NCBI GenBank assembly: GCA_964495345.1
Contig: CAZBVV010000003.1
Location: forward strand, 1-46,938
Reading direction: 5' to 3'
Source: UBA1081 sp964495345
GTDB lineage: Bacteria; Bacillota; Clostridia; Oscillospirales; Acutalibacteraceae
Length of the DNA: 46,938 nucleotides
Positions 8,251 to 16,772 of the stretch are shown piece after piece. The notes under the pieces are model-generated. The model worked only from the letters and a program-made list of their open reading frames with translations, was not told where the DNA came from and ran no database searches. A program made the position numbers and the translations under genes. Each line of letters begins with the position of its first letter. The stretch's first letter is position 1.

Positions 8251-8688
8251 ATGATGGTTTATGTATGGCTTGGTATTTTAGCCGTAATGGTTGTGCTTGA
8301 AATTGTTACAACACAGCTCGTTTCCGTATGGTTTGCGGCGGGTGCGTTGGCATCGTTTCTGTTGGCTCTTGCAGGTGTTGATATACTGTGGTTGCAGATT
8401 GTAGTGTTTGTTGTCGTTTCTGCTGTTGCGGTTGCCGTTACAAGACCTCTTGTAAGAAAAATGGTTAACAAAAAAGCAGAACCTACCAATGCCGATATGG
8501 TTATAGGAAAAATCGGTGTGGTTACGGATAAAATCGACAATATTGCCGAAACAGGACTTGTCAAGGTGAACGGTTCGCTCTGGACCGCAAGAACGGCAGA
8601 CGGTTCCGTTGTTGAAATCGGCGAAAAAGTTAATGTTCTTAAAATAAGCGGTGTAAAGCTTATTGTGGAAAAATCAATCAATATTTAA
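8251..8688 (+). CDS. NfeD family membrane protein (short type)
   Basis: The protein has 145 residues. Three hydrophobic segments occupy residues about 3-70; residues about 80-145 form the soluble OB-fold NfeD domain (IGKIGVVTDKI...GLVKVNGSLWTA). Short NfeD proteins pair with SPFH proteins in membrane microdomain-like assemblies, and the next gene is an SPFH protein 12 bases away, so a shared complex is likely. The start at 8251 is preferred because AAGAGGTG lies 6 bases before it; a GTG inside that Shine-Dalgarno site (8242) and ATG 8254 are alternatives. Confidence 0.88.
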   Translation: MMVYVWLGILAVMVVLEIVTTQLVSVWFAAGALASFLLALAGVDILWLQIVVFVVVSAVAVAVTRPLVRKMVNKKAEPTNADMVIGKIGVVTDKIDNIAETGLVKVNGSLWTARTADGSVVEIGEKVNVLKISGVKLIVEKSINI

Positions 8689-8700
8689 GGAGGATTTCTT

Positions 8701-9630
8701 ATGGGATGGATTATTACTTTATCGGTGCTTTTGCTTGCAATCGTTATTCTTGTGGTTGCAAATATCAAAATTGTACCTCAGTCAAAGGCTTATGTTGTTG
8801 AAAGACTGGGTGCGTACAAGTGTACGTGGCAGACGGGTCTTCATGTAAAAGTTCCTTTTATAGAAAGAATCGCTACTGTTGTTTCTCTTAAAGAAAAGGT
8901 TGCAGACTTTCCCCCTCAGCCTGTTATCACTAAGGATAATGTTACAATGCAGATTGATACCGTTGTTTTTTATCAGATAACAGATCCCAAACTTTTCACA
9001 TACGGCGTTGAGCATCCTGTTGCGGCTATCGAAAATCTTACAGCAACAACTCTGCGTAACATCATCGGTGAGATGGAGCTTGACCATACTCTTACGTCAA
9101 GAGATATCATCAATGCAAAAATAAGAGGTATACTTGACGAAGCAACAGACCCATGGGGTATTAAGGTTAACAGAGTTGAGCTTAAAAACATTTTCCCGCC
9201 CAAAGAGATTCAGGACGCTATGGAAAAGCAAATGAAAGCAGAGCGTGAACGCCGAGAGGCAATTCTTCGTGCAGAGGGTGAAAAGGCAAGTAAAATCCTT
9301 GTTGCCGAAGGTCAGAAAGAGTCTCAGATTCTTGCTGCAGAGGGCGAAAAACAGGCGGCAATACTTCGTGCAGAAGCTATTAAGGAAGCAAAAATCCGAG
9401 AGGCAGAGGGTGAAGCAGAGGCAATCATTGCCGTTCAGCGTGCAAAAGGAGAGGGTATCAAGCTCCTTAACGCATCCGAGCCTACAAAAGAGGTTCTTTC
9501 TCTTAAAGGTCTTGAAGCATTTACAGCTGCCGCAGACGGCAAAGCAACAAAAATCATCATTCCCTCGGATATTCAGGGTCTTGCATCTCTTACAACTACA
9601 GCCGCAGAGCTGTTTAAGGATAACAATTAA
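8701..9630 (+). CDS. SPFH/Band 7 stomatin-like protein (slipin, QmcA-like)
   Basis: The protein has 309 residues. One N-terminal membrane segment (about 3-22) is followed by the SPFH domain (about 25-185, with VVERLGAY, the family-typical opening, and DHTLTSRDIINAKI) and a long Glu/Ala/Lys/Arg coiled coil (about 180-265, made of repeated ILRAEGEK-like units). Slipins oligomerise on the cytoplasmic face of membranes and are found with NfeD, as here. AAGGAGG precedes the ATG. The role is probably organisation of membrane domains or membrane protein quality control, inferred from the family. Confidence 0.92.
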   Translation: MGWIITLSVLLLAIVILVVANIKIVPQSKAYVVERLGAYKCTWQTGLHVKVPFIERIATVVSLKEKVADFPPQPVITKDNVTMQIDTVVFYQITDPKLFTYGVEHPVAAIENLTATTLRNIIGEMELDHTLTSRDIINAKIRGILDEATDPWGIKVNRVELKNIFPPKEIQDAMEKQMKAERERREAILRAEGEKASKILVAEGQKESQILAAEGEKQAAILRAEAIKEAKIREAEGEAEAIIAVQRAKGEGIKLLNASEPTKEVLSLKGLEAFTAAADGKATKIIIPSDIQGLASLTTTAAELFKDNN

Positions 9631-9716
9631 AACCGAGTTACAAAAAAGGCATCGCAGACACAAAGCGGGATGTTCTTAACAGAGAAAACCAAAAAAACGA
9701 ATGGAATGAGCAAAAT

Positions 9717-9753
9717 GACAGTATGGTCGAAAGACTGTACTGTCTTTTTTTTA
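9717..9753 (+). terminator. Terminator of the nfeD-SPFH operon
   Basis: GACAGTA...GTC / GAC...TACTGTC stem with a GAAA loop and a run of nine T residues. Confidence 0.85.
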
Positions 9754-9832
9754 TTTGCTCTCCTTGAACAGATATTCTCCAATCTAAACTTGCGACAAAA
9801 CTTTGAAACCTATGCTAATCGATTTTAACATA

Positions 9833-9861
9833 TTGCATACTACCTTGTTTTGTGATATAAT
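9833..9861 (+). promoter_or_regulatory. Promoter of the helicase cassette
   Basis: TTGCAT, 17-bp spacer, TATAAT, 44 bases before the HTH gene. Together with the terminator at 14025 it makes the three genes a self-contained transcription unit. Confidence 0.65.
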
Positions 9862-9905
9862 ATAAAAATAATACACTAACACTTTGAATTTGAGAGGTCA
9901 GAATT

Positions 9906-10088
9906 GTGGAAATAACTAACAGATGGTATTCCCTAAAAGAAATATGCGAATATCTTGGTGTAAGCAGAGATACAGTTTTTAAATGGATTGATAACAAAAA
10001 TATGCCTGCGCATAAAATGGGCAGACAATGGAAATTCAAAATTGATGAAGTTGATAACTGGATTAAATCCGGTGCTTCTGCGGACTAA
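9906..10088 (+). CDS. Excisionase-like HTH protein (helix-turn-helix 17 type)
   Basis: The protein has 60 residues and starts with GTG after GAGAGGT. The whole chain is one winged-helix DNA-binding domain: YSLKEICEYLGVSRDTVFKW, then the wing and the second pair HKMGRQWKFKIDEVDNWI, as in MerR/Xis-type HTH_17 proteins. These domains occur in excisionases and in small regulators of mobile or defence operons. It is the first gene of the helicase cassette, 26 bases before the helicase, so it is probably an autoregulator or a DNA-targeting subunit. No integrase is nearby, which argues against a simple excisionase. Confidence 0.85.
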   Translation: MEITNRWYSLKEICEYLGVSRDTVFKWIDNKNMPAHKMGRQWKFKIDEVDNWIKSGASAD

Positions 10089-10114
10089 TATTGTTTGAGA
10101 AGAAAGGCATATAT

Positions 10115-13100
10115 ATGGGATTGTTTTCTAAACTCTTTAAAAAGAAAGAAACGATAGCAAATAACGTCACGGATAATATGTCATTTGAGAATCCCGAATG
10201 TCAAAGTTTGTGGGACTTAAAGGTTTATATGGATACCATATTATCACAAAACCGCTATGTTTCAAAAAGTGAATATCGTGCAAGGCTGCTTGACGGAAAG
10301 AAAACCGTTGAGTATTTTGGCGTGCTTCAAAGTAGCCGATTGTTAGATGCTTTCTGCAAAAATAATGGTCTTTCGCTTTCTGTTGTCGAAGGTACATTAT
10401 CAAAATACATAAATTTTGAAGCTCTTGTAGACGAGCATAATGATTCTTTTATTCGTCGTGCGATGACTGAGGAACAACACTATTTGGATAATATTCTTCG
10501 TGAGGTTGATCCCCAAATCAAATTGGATGAAGATCAGCGCAGGGTTATTCTGACCGACGAAGATTATTGCCTTGTTATTGCTGGTGCAGGTGCGGGCAAA
10601 ACCACTACTGTTGCGGCAAAGGTTAAATATTTGGTTGAGAAAAAAGGTGTGGAACCTTCTCAAATTCTTGTTGTATCTTTCACTAATAAGGCTGTTCAAG
10701 AACTTCGGGATAAACTAAATCGGGATTTAGCGATAGATTGTCCTATTGCCACTTTTCATTCAACCGGTAATGCTATATTGAGAAAACAGTCATCGGACAA
10801 ACTTAATATTGTTGATTCTTCAAAGTTATACTTTGTTTTGCAGGATTATTTCAAAAGCTCTATATTGAAGAATGAAAGTCTTGTGAATAACTTGATTATG
10901 TTTTTCGCTTCGTACTTTGATGCTCCGTATGAAGGTGAAGATCTCAATAGTTTCTTCAATAAAATCGCAAAGTCGAATTTTGCTACAATGCGAAGCGATC
11001 TCAACGAGTTTAAGCAACAAGTTATTGATATTCGTACAAAAAAATCTGTTACAATTCAAAGTGAAGTAATGCGTTCTCATCAAGAGGTGGAAATTGCAAA
11101 CTTCTTGTATTTGAATAACATCAATTATGAATATGAGCCGATGTATAAGTATGATATTCTTTTTTCAAAAAAGCCTTATACGCCTGACTTTATCATTCGA
11201 CAGGGCGATAAAGTTGCCTATATTGAACATTTTGGTATTACACAAGATGGTAAAAATGATCGCTTTAGCGACGATCAGCTTGAAGCTTATAAAAAAGCTA
11301 TAAATGACAAAATCAATCTACATAGGCAACACGGTACAAAACTTATATATACCTTTTCTCAGTATTCTGACCGTAGATCTCTCTTAGAACATTTGCAAGA
11401 GGAGCTGGAAAATAACGGTTTTGAGTTGCATCCCCGTTCCAACAAAGAGGTGATGGAAAAACTCGTATCCACCGAAGAAAACCGTTATATAAGAAAACTT
11501 GTTAATTTGATTTGTCGCTTTATCACGAACTTCAAAACGAACGGCTTTACTGCGGATGAATTTAACCGTATGTATCATTCGACTCAAAATGTACGTACAA
11601 GACTTTTCTTGGATATTTGCAACGATTGTTATTTGGAATATGAGCGTTATCTAAAAGAAAACAATGCCGTTGACTTTGAGGATATGATAAATGAATCCGC
11701 ACGGGTTCTCCGAGAAGTCAAAGAAATGAAAAAGAAACTTGATTTCAAATATATTATCGTAGATGAATATCAAGATATTTCTCGGCAAAGATTTGATTTA
11801 GTAACAGCATTATTGGAAGTTACCGATGCTAAAATAATTGCTGTCGGTGACGATTGGCAATCAATTTATGCGTTTAGCGGTTCCGACATAACACTCTTTA
11901 CTAAGTTTGAAGAGAAAATGGGCTATGCCAAACTCTTGAAGATCGTAAAGACCTATCGTAACTCACAGGAAGTAATTGATATTGCGGGCAACTTCATTCA
12001 GAAAAACGAAGCGCAAATTACAAAAGAATTGAAGTCTCCTAAAAACATCGTTGATCCTGTTATTATCTACACTTATGATGGAAGCCCCAAAAAACTGAAT
12101 GCCGATAATAAAAGCGGTGCAAATTACGCAATTGCACACGCCGTCGAAGTTGCACTCGAACAGATTATTCAATTTAACAAGCAGGAAGGAAAATCCGAAG
12201 ATTCTTCTATCTTGTTACTCGGTAGGTTTGGGTTTGACGGCGATAAATTAGAAAAATCGGGTTTGTTTGAATACATTGATCGAGGAAGTAAGCTCAAAAG
12301 TGTAAAATATCCGAAGCTTAACATTACATTTATGACTGCTCACGCCTCTAAAGGTTTGGGGTACGATAACGTTATTGTTGTAAATGGACGCAATGAAACA
12401 TATGGTTTTCCTTCAAAAATTGAGGATGATCCCATTCTTGCATTTGTAATTAAGGGTGATCGCTCAATTGATTATGCTGAAGAGCGCCGCTTGTTTTATG
12501 TTGCAATGACAAGAACTAAAAACCGTGTTTATTTTATAGCACCAGAACAGAACCCTTCTGAGTTTTTGCTTGAAATAAAGCGAGATTACAAGAATGTTGT
12601 TCTTTGTGGTAATTGGAGCGAGGATCTGCCTCAAAATAATATCTTAAAGAAAACTTGTCCTATCTGCGGTTATCCTATGCAGTTCCGCTATAAAAATGCA
12701 TATGGTCTGCGTTTGCACATTTGCACTAACGAACCGGAAGTGTGTGGATTTATGACCAATGAGTATAAGGCGGGAAAACTCTCCATTTTGAAATGTGACC
12801 AGTGCAGAGATGGTTATCTTATTGTTAAACCGGGAAAAGAAAACAATTATTTCCTTGGTTGTACCAATTATAAAAAAGATGGTACTGGGTGCGGAAAATT
12901 CATAGCACCAAAGTTGTATTATGAAATGTTCAAACTCGCTCCCGCTCTCGCACCTGCAAAAGAATTTCCTGCTGCAATATCTAAAACATCGGCACAAACT
13001 CAAGTTGTAAAATCTCAACCTCGGCACGAAGAAAGCACGGCAATAAAGAGAGCAAATGTTAAAGCAGTTATGTTCGAAGAAAACGATTTGAATGATATTG

Positions 13101-13426
13101 TTTATACCATTTTGCAATGCCTCTCTCATATTAGTGAAAAGCGGTATTATGGCATAAACGTTTTAGCAGATGTACTTCGTGGGGCAAACAGCAAGCGTAT
13201 TACAGATGGCGAATTGGACAAGTTGCCGGAGTATGGAAAGCTAAAAAGAGTTCGTCGTGATGATTTAATCACCATTATAGAATGGCTGATTGAAAACCAT
13301 CTTATTTTGAAAACAAAACATCCTATATATCCTGTGCTTCACCCAACTTATGAAGGTCTGCATTATGATGAAATTATATCGTCAAATAAACTTAAAAAAC
13401 TGCAGAATATTTTGCAAGAAAGATAG
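10115..13426 (+). CDS. SF1 UvrD/Rep-like helicase with nuclease-like insertion, C4 zinc fingers and RQC-like end
   Basis: The protein has 1103 residues. SF1 motifs in order: Q-motif (137-147), Walker A GAGAGKTT (157-164), Ia SFTNKAVQEL (188-197), II IVDEYQDIS (548-556), III GDDWQSIYAFSGS (578-590), IV KTYRNS (612-617), V TAHASKGLGYDNVIV (741-755), VI RRLFYVAMTRTKN (791-803). Between Ia and II, residues about 320-440 look like a PD-(D/E)XK nuclease fold: SHQEVEIANFLYLN, then YTPDFII (Asp358) and AYIEHFGI (Glu371). Two topoisomerase-type C4 fingers follow (Cys848/851/870/877 and 894/897/916/926). Residues about 990-1085 resemble a RecQ C-terminal winged helix (YGINVLADVLRGANSKRI). The start at 10115 follows AGAAAGG; an upstream TTG at 10091 is less likely. 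Gln is mostly CAA, unlike neighbouring genes (CAG). A DNA repair or anti-phage role is inference. Confidence 0.88.
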   Translation: MGLFSKLFKKKETIANNVTDNMSFENPECQSLWDLKVYMDTILSQNRYVSKSEYRARLLDGKKTVEYFGVLQSSRLLDAFCKNNGLSLSVVEGTLSKYINFEALVDEHNDSFIRRAMTEEQHYLDNILREVDPQIKLDEDQRRVILTDEDYCLVIAGAGAGKTTTVAAKVKYLVEKKGVEPSQILVVSFTNKAVQELRDKLNRDLAIDCPIATFHSTGNAILRKQSSDKLNIVDSSKLYFVLQDYFKSSILKNESLVNNLIMFFASYFDAPYEGEDLNSFFNKIAKSNFATMRSDLNEFKQQVIDIRTKKSVTIQSEVMRSHQEVEIANFLYLNNINYEYEPMYKYDILFSKKPYTPDFIIRQGDKVAYIEHFGITQDGKNDRFSDDQLEAYKKAINDKINLHRQHGTKLIYTFSQYSDRRSLLEHLQEELENNGFELHPRSNKEVMEKLVSTEENRYIRKLVNLICRFITNFKTNGFTADEFNRMYHSTQNVRTRLFLDICNDCYLEYERYLKENNAVDFEDMINESARVLREVKEMKKKLDFKYIIVDEYQDISRQRFDLVTALLEVTDAKIIAVGDDWQSIYAFSGSDITLFTKFEEKMGYAKLLKIVKTYRNSQEVIDIAGNFIQKNEAQITKELKSPKNIVDPVIIYTYDGSPKKLNADNKSGANYAIAHAVEVALEQIIQFNKQEGKSEDSSILLLGRFGFDGDKLEKSGLFEYIDRGSKLKSVKYPKLNITFMTAHASKGLGYDNVIVVNGRNETYGFPSKIEDDPILAFVIKGDRSIDYAEERRLFYVAMTRTKNRVYFIAPEQNPSEFLLEIKRDYKNVVLCGNWSEDLPQNNILKKTCPICGYPMQFRYKNAYGLRLHICTNEPEVCGFMTNEYKAGKLSILKCDQCRDGYLIVKPGKENNYFLGCTNYKKDGTGCGKFIAPKLYYEMFKLAPALAPAKEFPAAISKTSAQTQVVKSQPRHEESTAIKRANVKAVMFEENDLNDIVYTILQCLSHISEKRYYGINVLADVLRGANSKRITDGELDKLPEYGKLKRVRRDDLITIIEWLIENHLILKTKHPIYPVLHPTYEGLHYDEIISSNKLKKLQNILQER

Positions 13427-13434
13427 GTCGAATT

Positions 13435-14022
13435 ATGGACAAATTACAAGTAATTCAAAGAGCTAAGTCATATATGGATATGCTTGCTAAAAGTATTGAT
13501 CCTATAAGCGGAAAAATGGTGGAAAATGATTCCGTTTTGCAGCAGGAACGATTGCATAAATGCTTTTCATTTGTATCTGAAATTCTTGATGAAATTATAA
13601 AAACAAATGGCATTGTAACAATGCCTGCCACAGGATCTTCTCAAGGCTATGCTGTTGTGAAAAAGAAAGCTGTATTTTCAATTAACCAACAGCAAAGAAG
13701 CAGTATACGAATTACGAACAATCCAATTATACCATCAGCTTTTATAAAAAACATAAACTCAGTGGTAGATTCAGAAACAATGGAAAAACTGTCGCTAACC
13801 ACAATTAACAAATGGCTCTTAAAACAAGGATATTTAACTGAATCAAAGGTGCCTACTGTCGTTAATAAAAATGTAAAGACTGTTACACCACTTTCTGCAC
13901 AAATAGGCGTTATTGAGCAAACTGTTGTAGATCAAAAAACAGGAGAAGCAAAAACACAATTGCTTTTTTCACGCCAAGCACAAGAGTTCATATTGGATAA
14001 TATTGAATCGATTCTTACGTAA
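13435..14022 (+). CDS. Helicase-associated protein of unknown function
   Basis: The protein has 195 residues, starts 8 bases after the helicase stop and so is co-transcribed and probably co-translated. I do not recognise the family with certainty. The N-terminal third (RAKSYMDMLAKSIDPISGKM, then a helix FSFVSEILDEIIK) is a helical block. The middle is basic. Residues about 118-195 look like a winged-helix or antirepressor-like end (LSLTTINKWLLKQGYL and LFSRQAQEFILDNI). A role as DNA- or helicase-binding partner is inferred only from the tight linkage. There is no signal peptide or membrane segment. Confidence 0.75.
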   Translation: MDKLQVIQRAKSYMDMLAKSIDPISGKMVENDSVLQQERLHKCFSFVSEILDEIIKTNGIVTMPATGSSQGYAVVKKKAVFSINQQQRSSIRITNNPIIPSAFIKNINSVVDSETMEKLSLTTINKWLLKQGYLTESKVPTVVNKNVKTVTPLSAQIGVIEQTVVDQKTGEAKTQLLFSRQAQEFILDNIESILT

Positions 14023-14024
14023 CC

Positions 14025-14057
14025 TTAACGCCCTGTTCAAAACGAACAGGGCGTTAA
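14025..14057 (+). terminator. Hairpin terminator closing the helicase cassette
   Basis: A perfect 14-bp inverted repeat, TTAACGCCCTGTTC / GAACAGGGCGTTAA, begins 2 bases after the stop codon. The T-run behind it is poor (ATAAACATTATTTT). Confidence 0.7.
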
Positions 14058-14381
14058 ATAAACATTATTTTCTTATCTCTCACATTTTGATTACATAAAA
14101 AACGGAAGGTGGAATGTAACTGATTGAATCAAAATTTAGAATCAACACAATCGAAATGAGGATCGGATGCAACACAAAAATTTCTTTATGGTTCCCAACC
14201 GAATCTTTGATTTAGAACTAATATGCAGAATAGAGGTGTACGAGAAGTTCGAGAAATATTTCCGAATAGTAGGTAACCTCGTCCGCATACACTAAGCCTT
14301 CCGACTTCCCAAAAAAAAGGAAAGCCTCCCCTCAATCAAAGTTTTCGCACAATCCACAGCAAAAACTGCATAAAAAGTAAT
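14058..14381. other. Non-coding stretch after the helicase cassette
   Basis: About 320 bases with no ORF with a ribosome-binding site and no repeat like the family seen elsewhere. Base composition is mixed. It may be the right-hand remnant of the cassette insertion, but I found no direct repeat or integrase target to prove that. Confidence 0.4.
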
Positions 14382-14409
14382 AACCGGAAGGTTTTTACAC
14401 CTTCCGGTT
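14382..14409 (-). terminator. Hairpin downstream of the radical SAM gene
   Basis: AACCGGAAGGT / ACCTTCCGGTT, a perfect 11-bp stem. The minus strand continues ATTACTTTTTA, an imperfect T-run. Confidence 0.65.
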
Positions 14410-14464
14410 GCATACCGACTACCAATTATTCGTTAAGAATATCACGGAAATCTGCGATGCTTTT

Positions 14465-15877
14465 TTATTGAATTTTTGCTTTGCCTCCGTCACGGTAATA
14501 CTGTGTGCGTGTTTTCGGATGGGGATTGCTTGCCCATATTTCTTCGGCAACAGGTTTCCATTCGTAAGCGAATTCATCACATTTGCCGCAAAGCGTATCA
14601 ACGTCTTCTTCAATAATAAGGTCTGTTGACTTTGCACCCGTCTTTTTGATTATGTCACGAAGCTTTTCGGGGTTTTCAAGCATAGGACAGGGCATAAGAT
14701 GATTGTCGTTAAAAGGCTGACCTTTGCGATACTCTGTAAACAGCGGATTTTTAAGACCTTCAAGCAAAGTGTGAGTGTGAATGTTGGAGTCTGAATAATG
14801 AATAAACACACAAGGCTCCATATCACCTCTTGAATTGATATGAAAATAGTTTCTGCCTGCGGCAATACATCCTCCCACAAATTCGCCGTCATCCTGGAAA
14901 TCAAAAATGAACATGGGCTTGCCGTTTTTGCCGTTTCTTACCTTGCGAAGCCAATAGTACATATATTTTCTCTGTTCGGGAGTGGGAATAAGGTCTTTAC
15001 TGCCGTCGTGACCTACGGGCATATAGTTGAAATAAAAGCCGAATTTTACACCCTTTTCAACCATTAAATCAAGGAATTCATCACTTGTTACCATGTCCAG
15101 ATTTGTTCTTGTGTAACAGATTGAAACGCCGAAAATACACTTATTCTTTTTAAGCAAATCCATAGCTTTGAGTGTTGTTTCGTATGCACCCGTACCTCTT
15201 CGCCAGTCGTTGCTTTCCTCTGAACCTTCAATGCTCAAAGCAAGTGAAATGTTACCTACACGTTTCATTTCATCACAGAAAGCCTGGTCAATGAGTGTTG
15301 CGTTGGTGTATGCAAGGAATGTGCAGTCGGGATGTGCTTCACAGATTTTTATAATATCCTTTTTACGGATGAGTGGCTCGCCTCCGGTGTACATATAAAC
15401 ATGAGTTCCCAACGCCTTACCTTGGGTAACGATACTGTCCATATCATCGTAAGAAAGATTTAGTGTGTGACCGTATTCAGCCGCCCAACAGCCTTTGCAG
15501 TTAAGATTACAGGCACTTGTGGGGTCCATGAGGAGAAGGAACGGAATATTACAGCCATGTTTTTCCCTGTTTTCTCTTACTGCTTTTGTGCCCTTGAGTG
15601 CTGCTTCATAACCGAGGCTCATGGCAAGAGTTTTTACCATGTGAGGATCGGTATCCGTCAAAATATTCTTTGCAAGTTTTACATAAACATTTTCGGGATC
15701 GTGAACGCCGTTTTTAAGTTTATCAAGAGCTTTACCGGGAAAAACTTTACCGTAGAGGTCAATAAATCTGCCCGCAAGCTTAGGAATATTCTTGTCCGGA
15801 TTTTTGTAAATATATTTCAATGCAATATCAAGTGCTTTGCTCAACATTGATTTTTGGATTGTATTCTTTGCAGACAT
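14465..15877 (-). CDS. Radical SAM protein of unknown specificity
   Basis: The protein has 470 residues. About 110 N-terminal residues are helical and without known motif. The radical SAM core starts at residue 113 (FLLLMDPTSACNLNCKGC), with the CxxxCxxC cluster at Cys123, 127 and 130 and the glycine-rich YTGGEP motif near 163. The C-terminal third has extra cysteines (GGCIAAG, EPCVF, MPCPM, CGKCDEF) suggesting SPASM-like auxiliary cluster ligands. Such enzymes start chemistry by cleaving S-adenosylmethionine; the substrate is unknown. It starts with ATG after AAGGAGG. It is divergent from a TVP38 membrane protein, both with consensus promoters in a 174-base gap. A lipid or envelope substrate is conceivable but not shown. 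Confidence 0.85.
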   Translation of the reverse strand: MSAKNTIQKSMLSKALDIALKYIYKNPDKNIPKLAGRFIDLYGKVFPGKALDKLKNGVHDPENVYVKLAKNILTDTDPHMVKTLAMSLGYEAALKGTKAVRENREKHGCNIPFLLLMDPTSACNLNCKGCWAAEYGHTLNLSYDDMDSIVTQGKALGTHVYMYTGGEPLIRKKDIIKICEAHPDCTFLAYTNATLIDQAFCDEMKRVGNISLALSIEGSEESNDWRRGTGAYETTLKAMDLLKKNKCIFGVSICYTRTNLDMVTSDEFLDLMVEKGVKFGFYFNYMPVGHDGSKDLIPTPEQRKYMYYWLRKVRNGKNGKPMFIFDFQDDGEFVGGCIAAGRNYFHINSRGDMEPCVFIHYSDSNIHTHTLLEGLKNPLFTEYRKGQPFNDNHLMPCPMLENPEKLRDIIKKTGAKSTDLIIEEDVDTLCGKCDEFAYEWKPVAEEIWASNPHPKTRTQYYRDGGKAKIQ

Positions 15878-15909
15878 CGTATTATCCTCCTTGTATGCAA
15901 ATCATAGTC

Positions 15910-15938
15910 ATTATAACACATTTTTTTGCAGGTGTAAA
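15910..15938 (-). promoter_or_regulatory. Promoter of the radical SAM gene
   Basis: Minus strand TTTACA, 17-bp spacer, TATAAT. Confidence 0.65.
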
Positions 15939-15991
15939 TAATAATATTGTTACAATATTGAAATACTTTATATCAAACAGTAATATTTTTC

Positions 15992-16020
15992 TTGTAACAA
16001 GCTGTATTATGTGTTATGAT
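15992..16020 (+). promoter_or_regulatory. Promoter of the TVP38-type gene
   Basis: TTGTAA, 17-bp spacer, TATGAT, 31 bases before the ATG. Confidence 0.5.
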
Positions 16021-16051
16021 TATTAATATTTTATTAATTATGAGGTAAGAG

Positions 16052-16723
16052 ATGACAAAAAAGCAAAAAGAAACAGCCGGAGTTATTATAAGAGCTGTTG
16101 TTGCCATGATTTTGTTTGTTGCGGCAATAGTAAATTATGATAAACTTTCAAATCTTGACGTACAAGCACTACTTTCAACATTTAGTAACACCGGTGTTAT
16201 CGTTGCCGTTGTACTTGGTCTGTATTTTGTAAAGGGATTGATTTTTGTACTGCCTGCGTCGGTCATTTATGTTGCGGTTGGCGTTATCCTTGATTCGTGG
16301 CTTGCTGTTACGGTTAACATAACGGGAATTGTAATTGAAGTTCTTGTAACATATATATTGGGCAGATTTCTCGGTGGTGACCTTGTAAGAAAAATCATCC
16401 TTAAAAGCAAAAAAGGACAAAAAATCCTTGATACTGATTTTCAGAATAAAAAAAGTCTTATATTTACCACAAGACTTTTGCCCGTATTTCCTATTGATTT
16501 TTTAAGCCTGTTTTTCGGTGCGACAAAAAGTAATTTTCCTCTTTATTTTGTGCTTTCCGTTGCGGGACTTGCTCCAAGAGTAATACTTTTTACAATTATC
16601 GGTGACAATCTTTTTAATTGGATACCCGTTGATAAGCTTATATTTGTTGCAATATGTTGTATACCGATAGGTGTTGCAGTATATCTTGTAAAAAAATTTT
16701 ATATAGATTTAAAAAAAGAATAA
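16052..16723 (+). CDS. TVP38/TMEM64 (DedA superfamily) membrane protein
   Basis: The protein has 223 residues with 5-6 hydrophobic segments. The family core is visible: LPASVIYVAVGVI, GRFLGGDL, then FTTRLLPVFPIDFLSLFFGA with the Arg-x-x-Pro pattern of the PF09335 fold, and a C-terminal amphipathic end. DedA-superfamily proteins act as lipid or proton-coupled transporters, some recycling undecaprenyl phosphate or other phospholipids. GAGGTAAGAG sits directly before the ATG. The next gene (Na/Pi cotransporter) starts 49 bases later and may be co-transcribed. Confidence 0.9.
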   Translation: MTKKQKETAGVIIRAVVAMILFVAAIVNYDKLSNLDVQALLSTFSNTGVIVAVVLGLYFVKGLIFVLPASVIYVAVGVILDSWLAVTVNITGIVIEVLVTYILGRFLGGDLVRKIILKSKKGQKILDTDFQNKKSLIFTTRLLPVFPIDFLSLFFGATKSNFPLYFVLSVAGLAPRVILFTIIGDNLFNWIPVDKLIFVAICCIPIGVAVYLVKKFYIDLKKE

Positions 16724-16772
16724 TACGCAAAACTGAATATGATATATTAAAATCGAAAGGCGGTGCGTAATA

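Noticed and set aside
8259..8681. Antisense reading frame opposite nfeD
   Set aside because: It lacks a ribosome-binding site and mirrors a well-supported gene; Ser/Thr-rich low complexity is typical of a shadow.
9245..9679. Overlapping frame inside the SPFH gene
   Set aside because: It is rich in Gln, Lys and Arg because it reads the repetitive coiled-coil codons in another frame; no independent signals.
9754..14464. Integrated mobile element with att sites
   Set aside because: No integrase, no tRNA target and no flanking direct repeat could be found by eye; only codon use hints at transfer.
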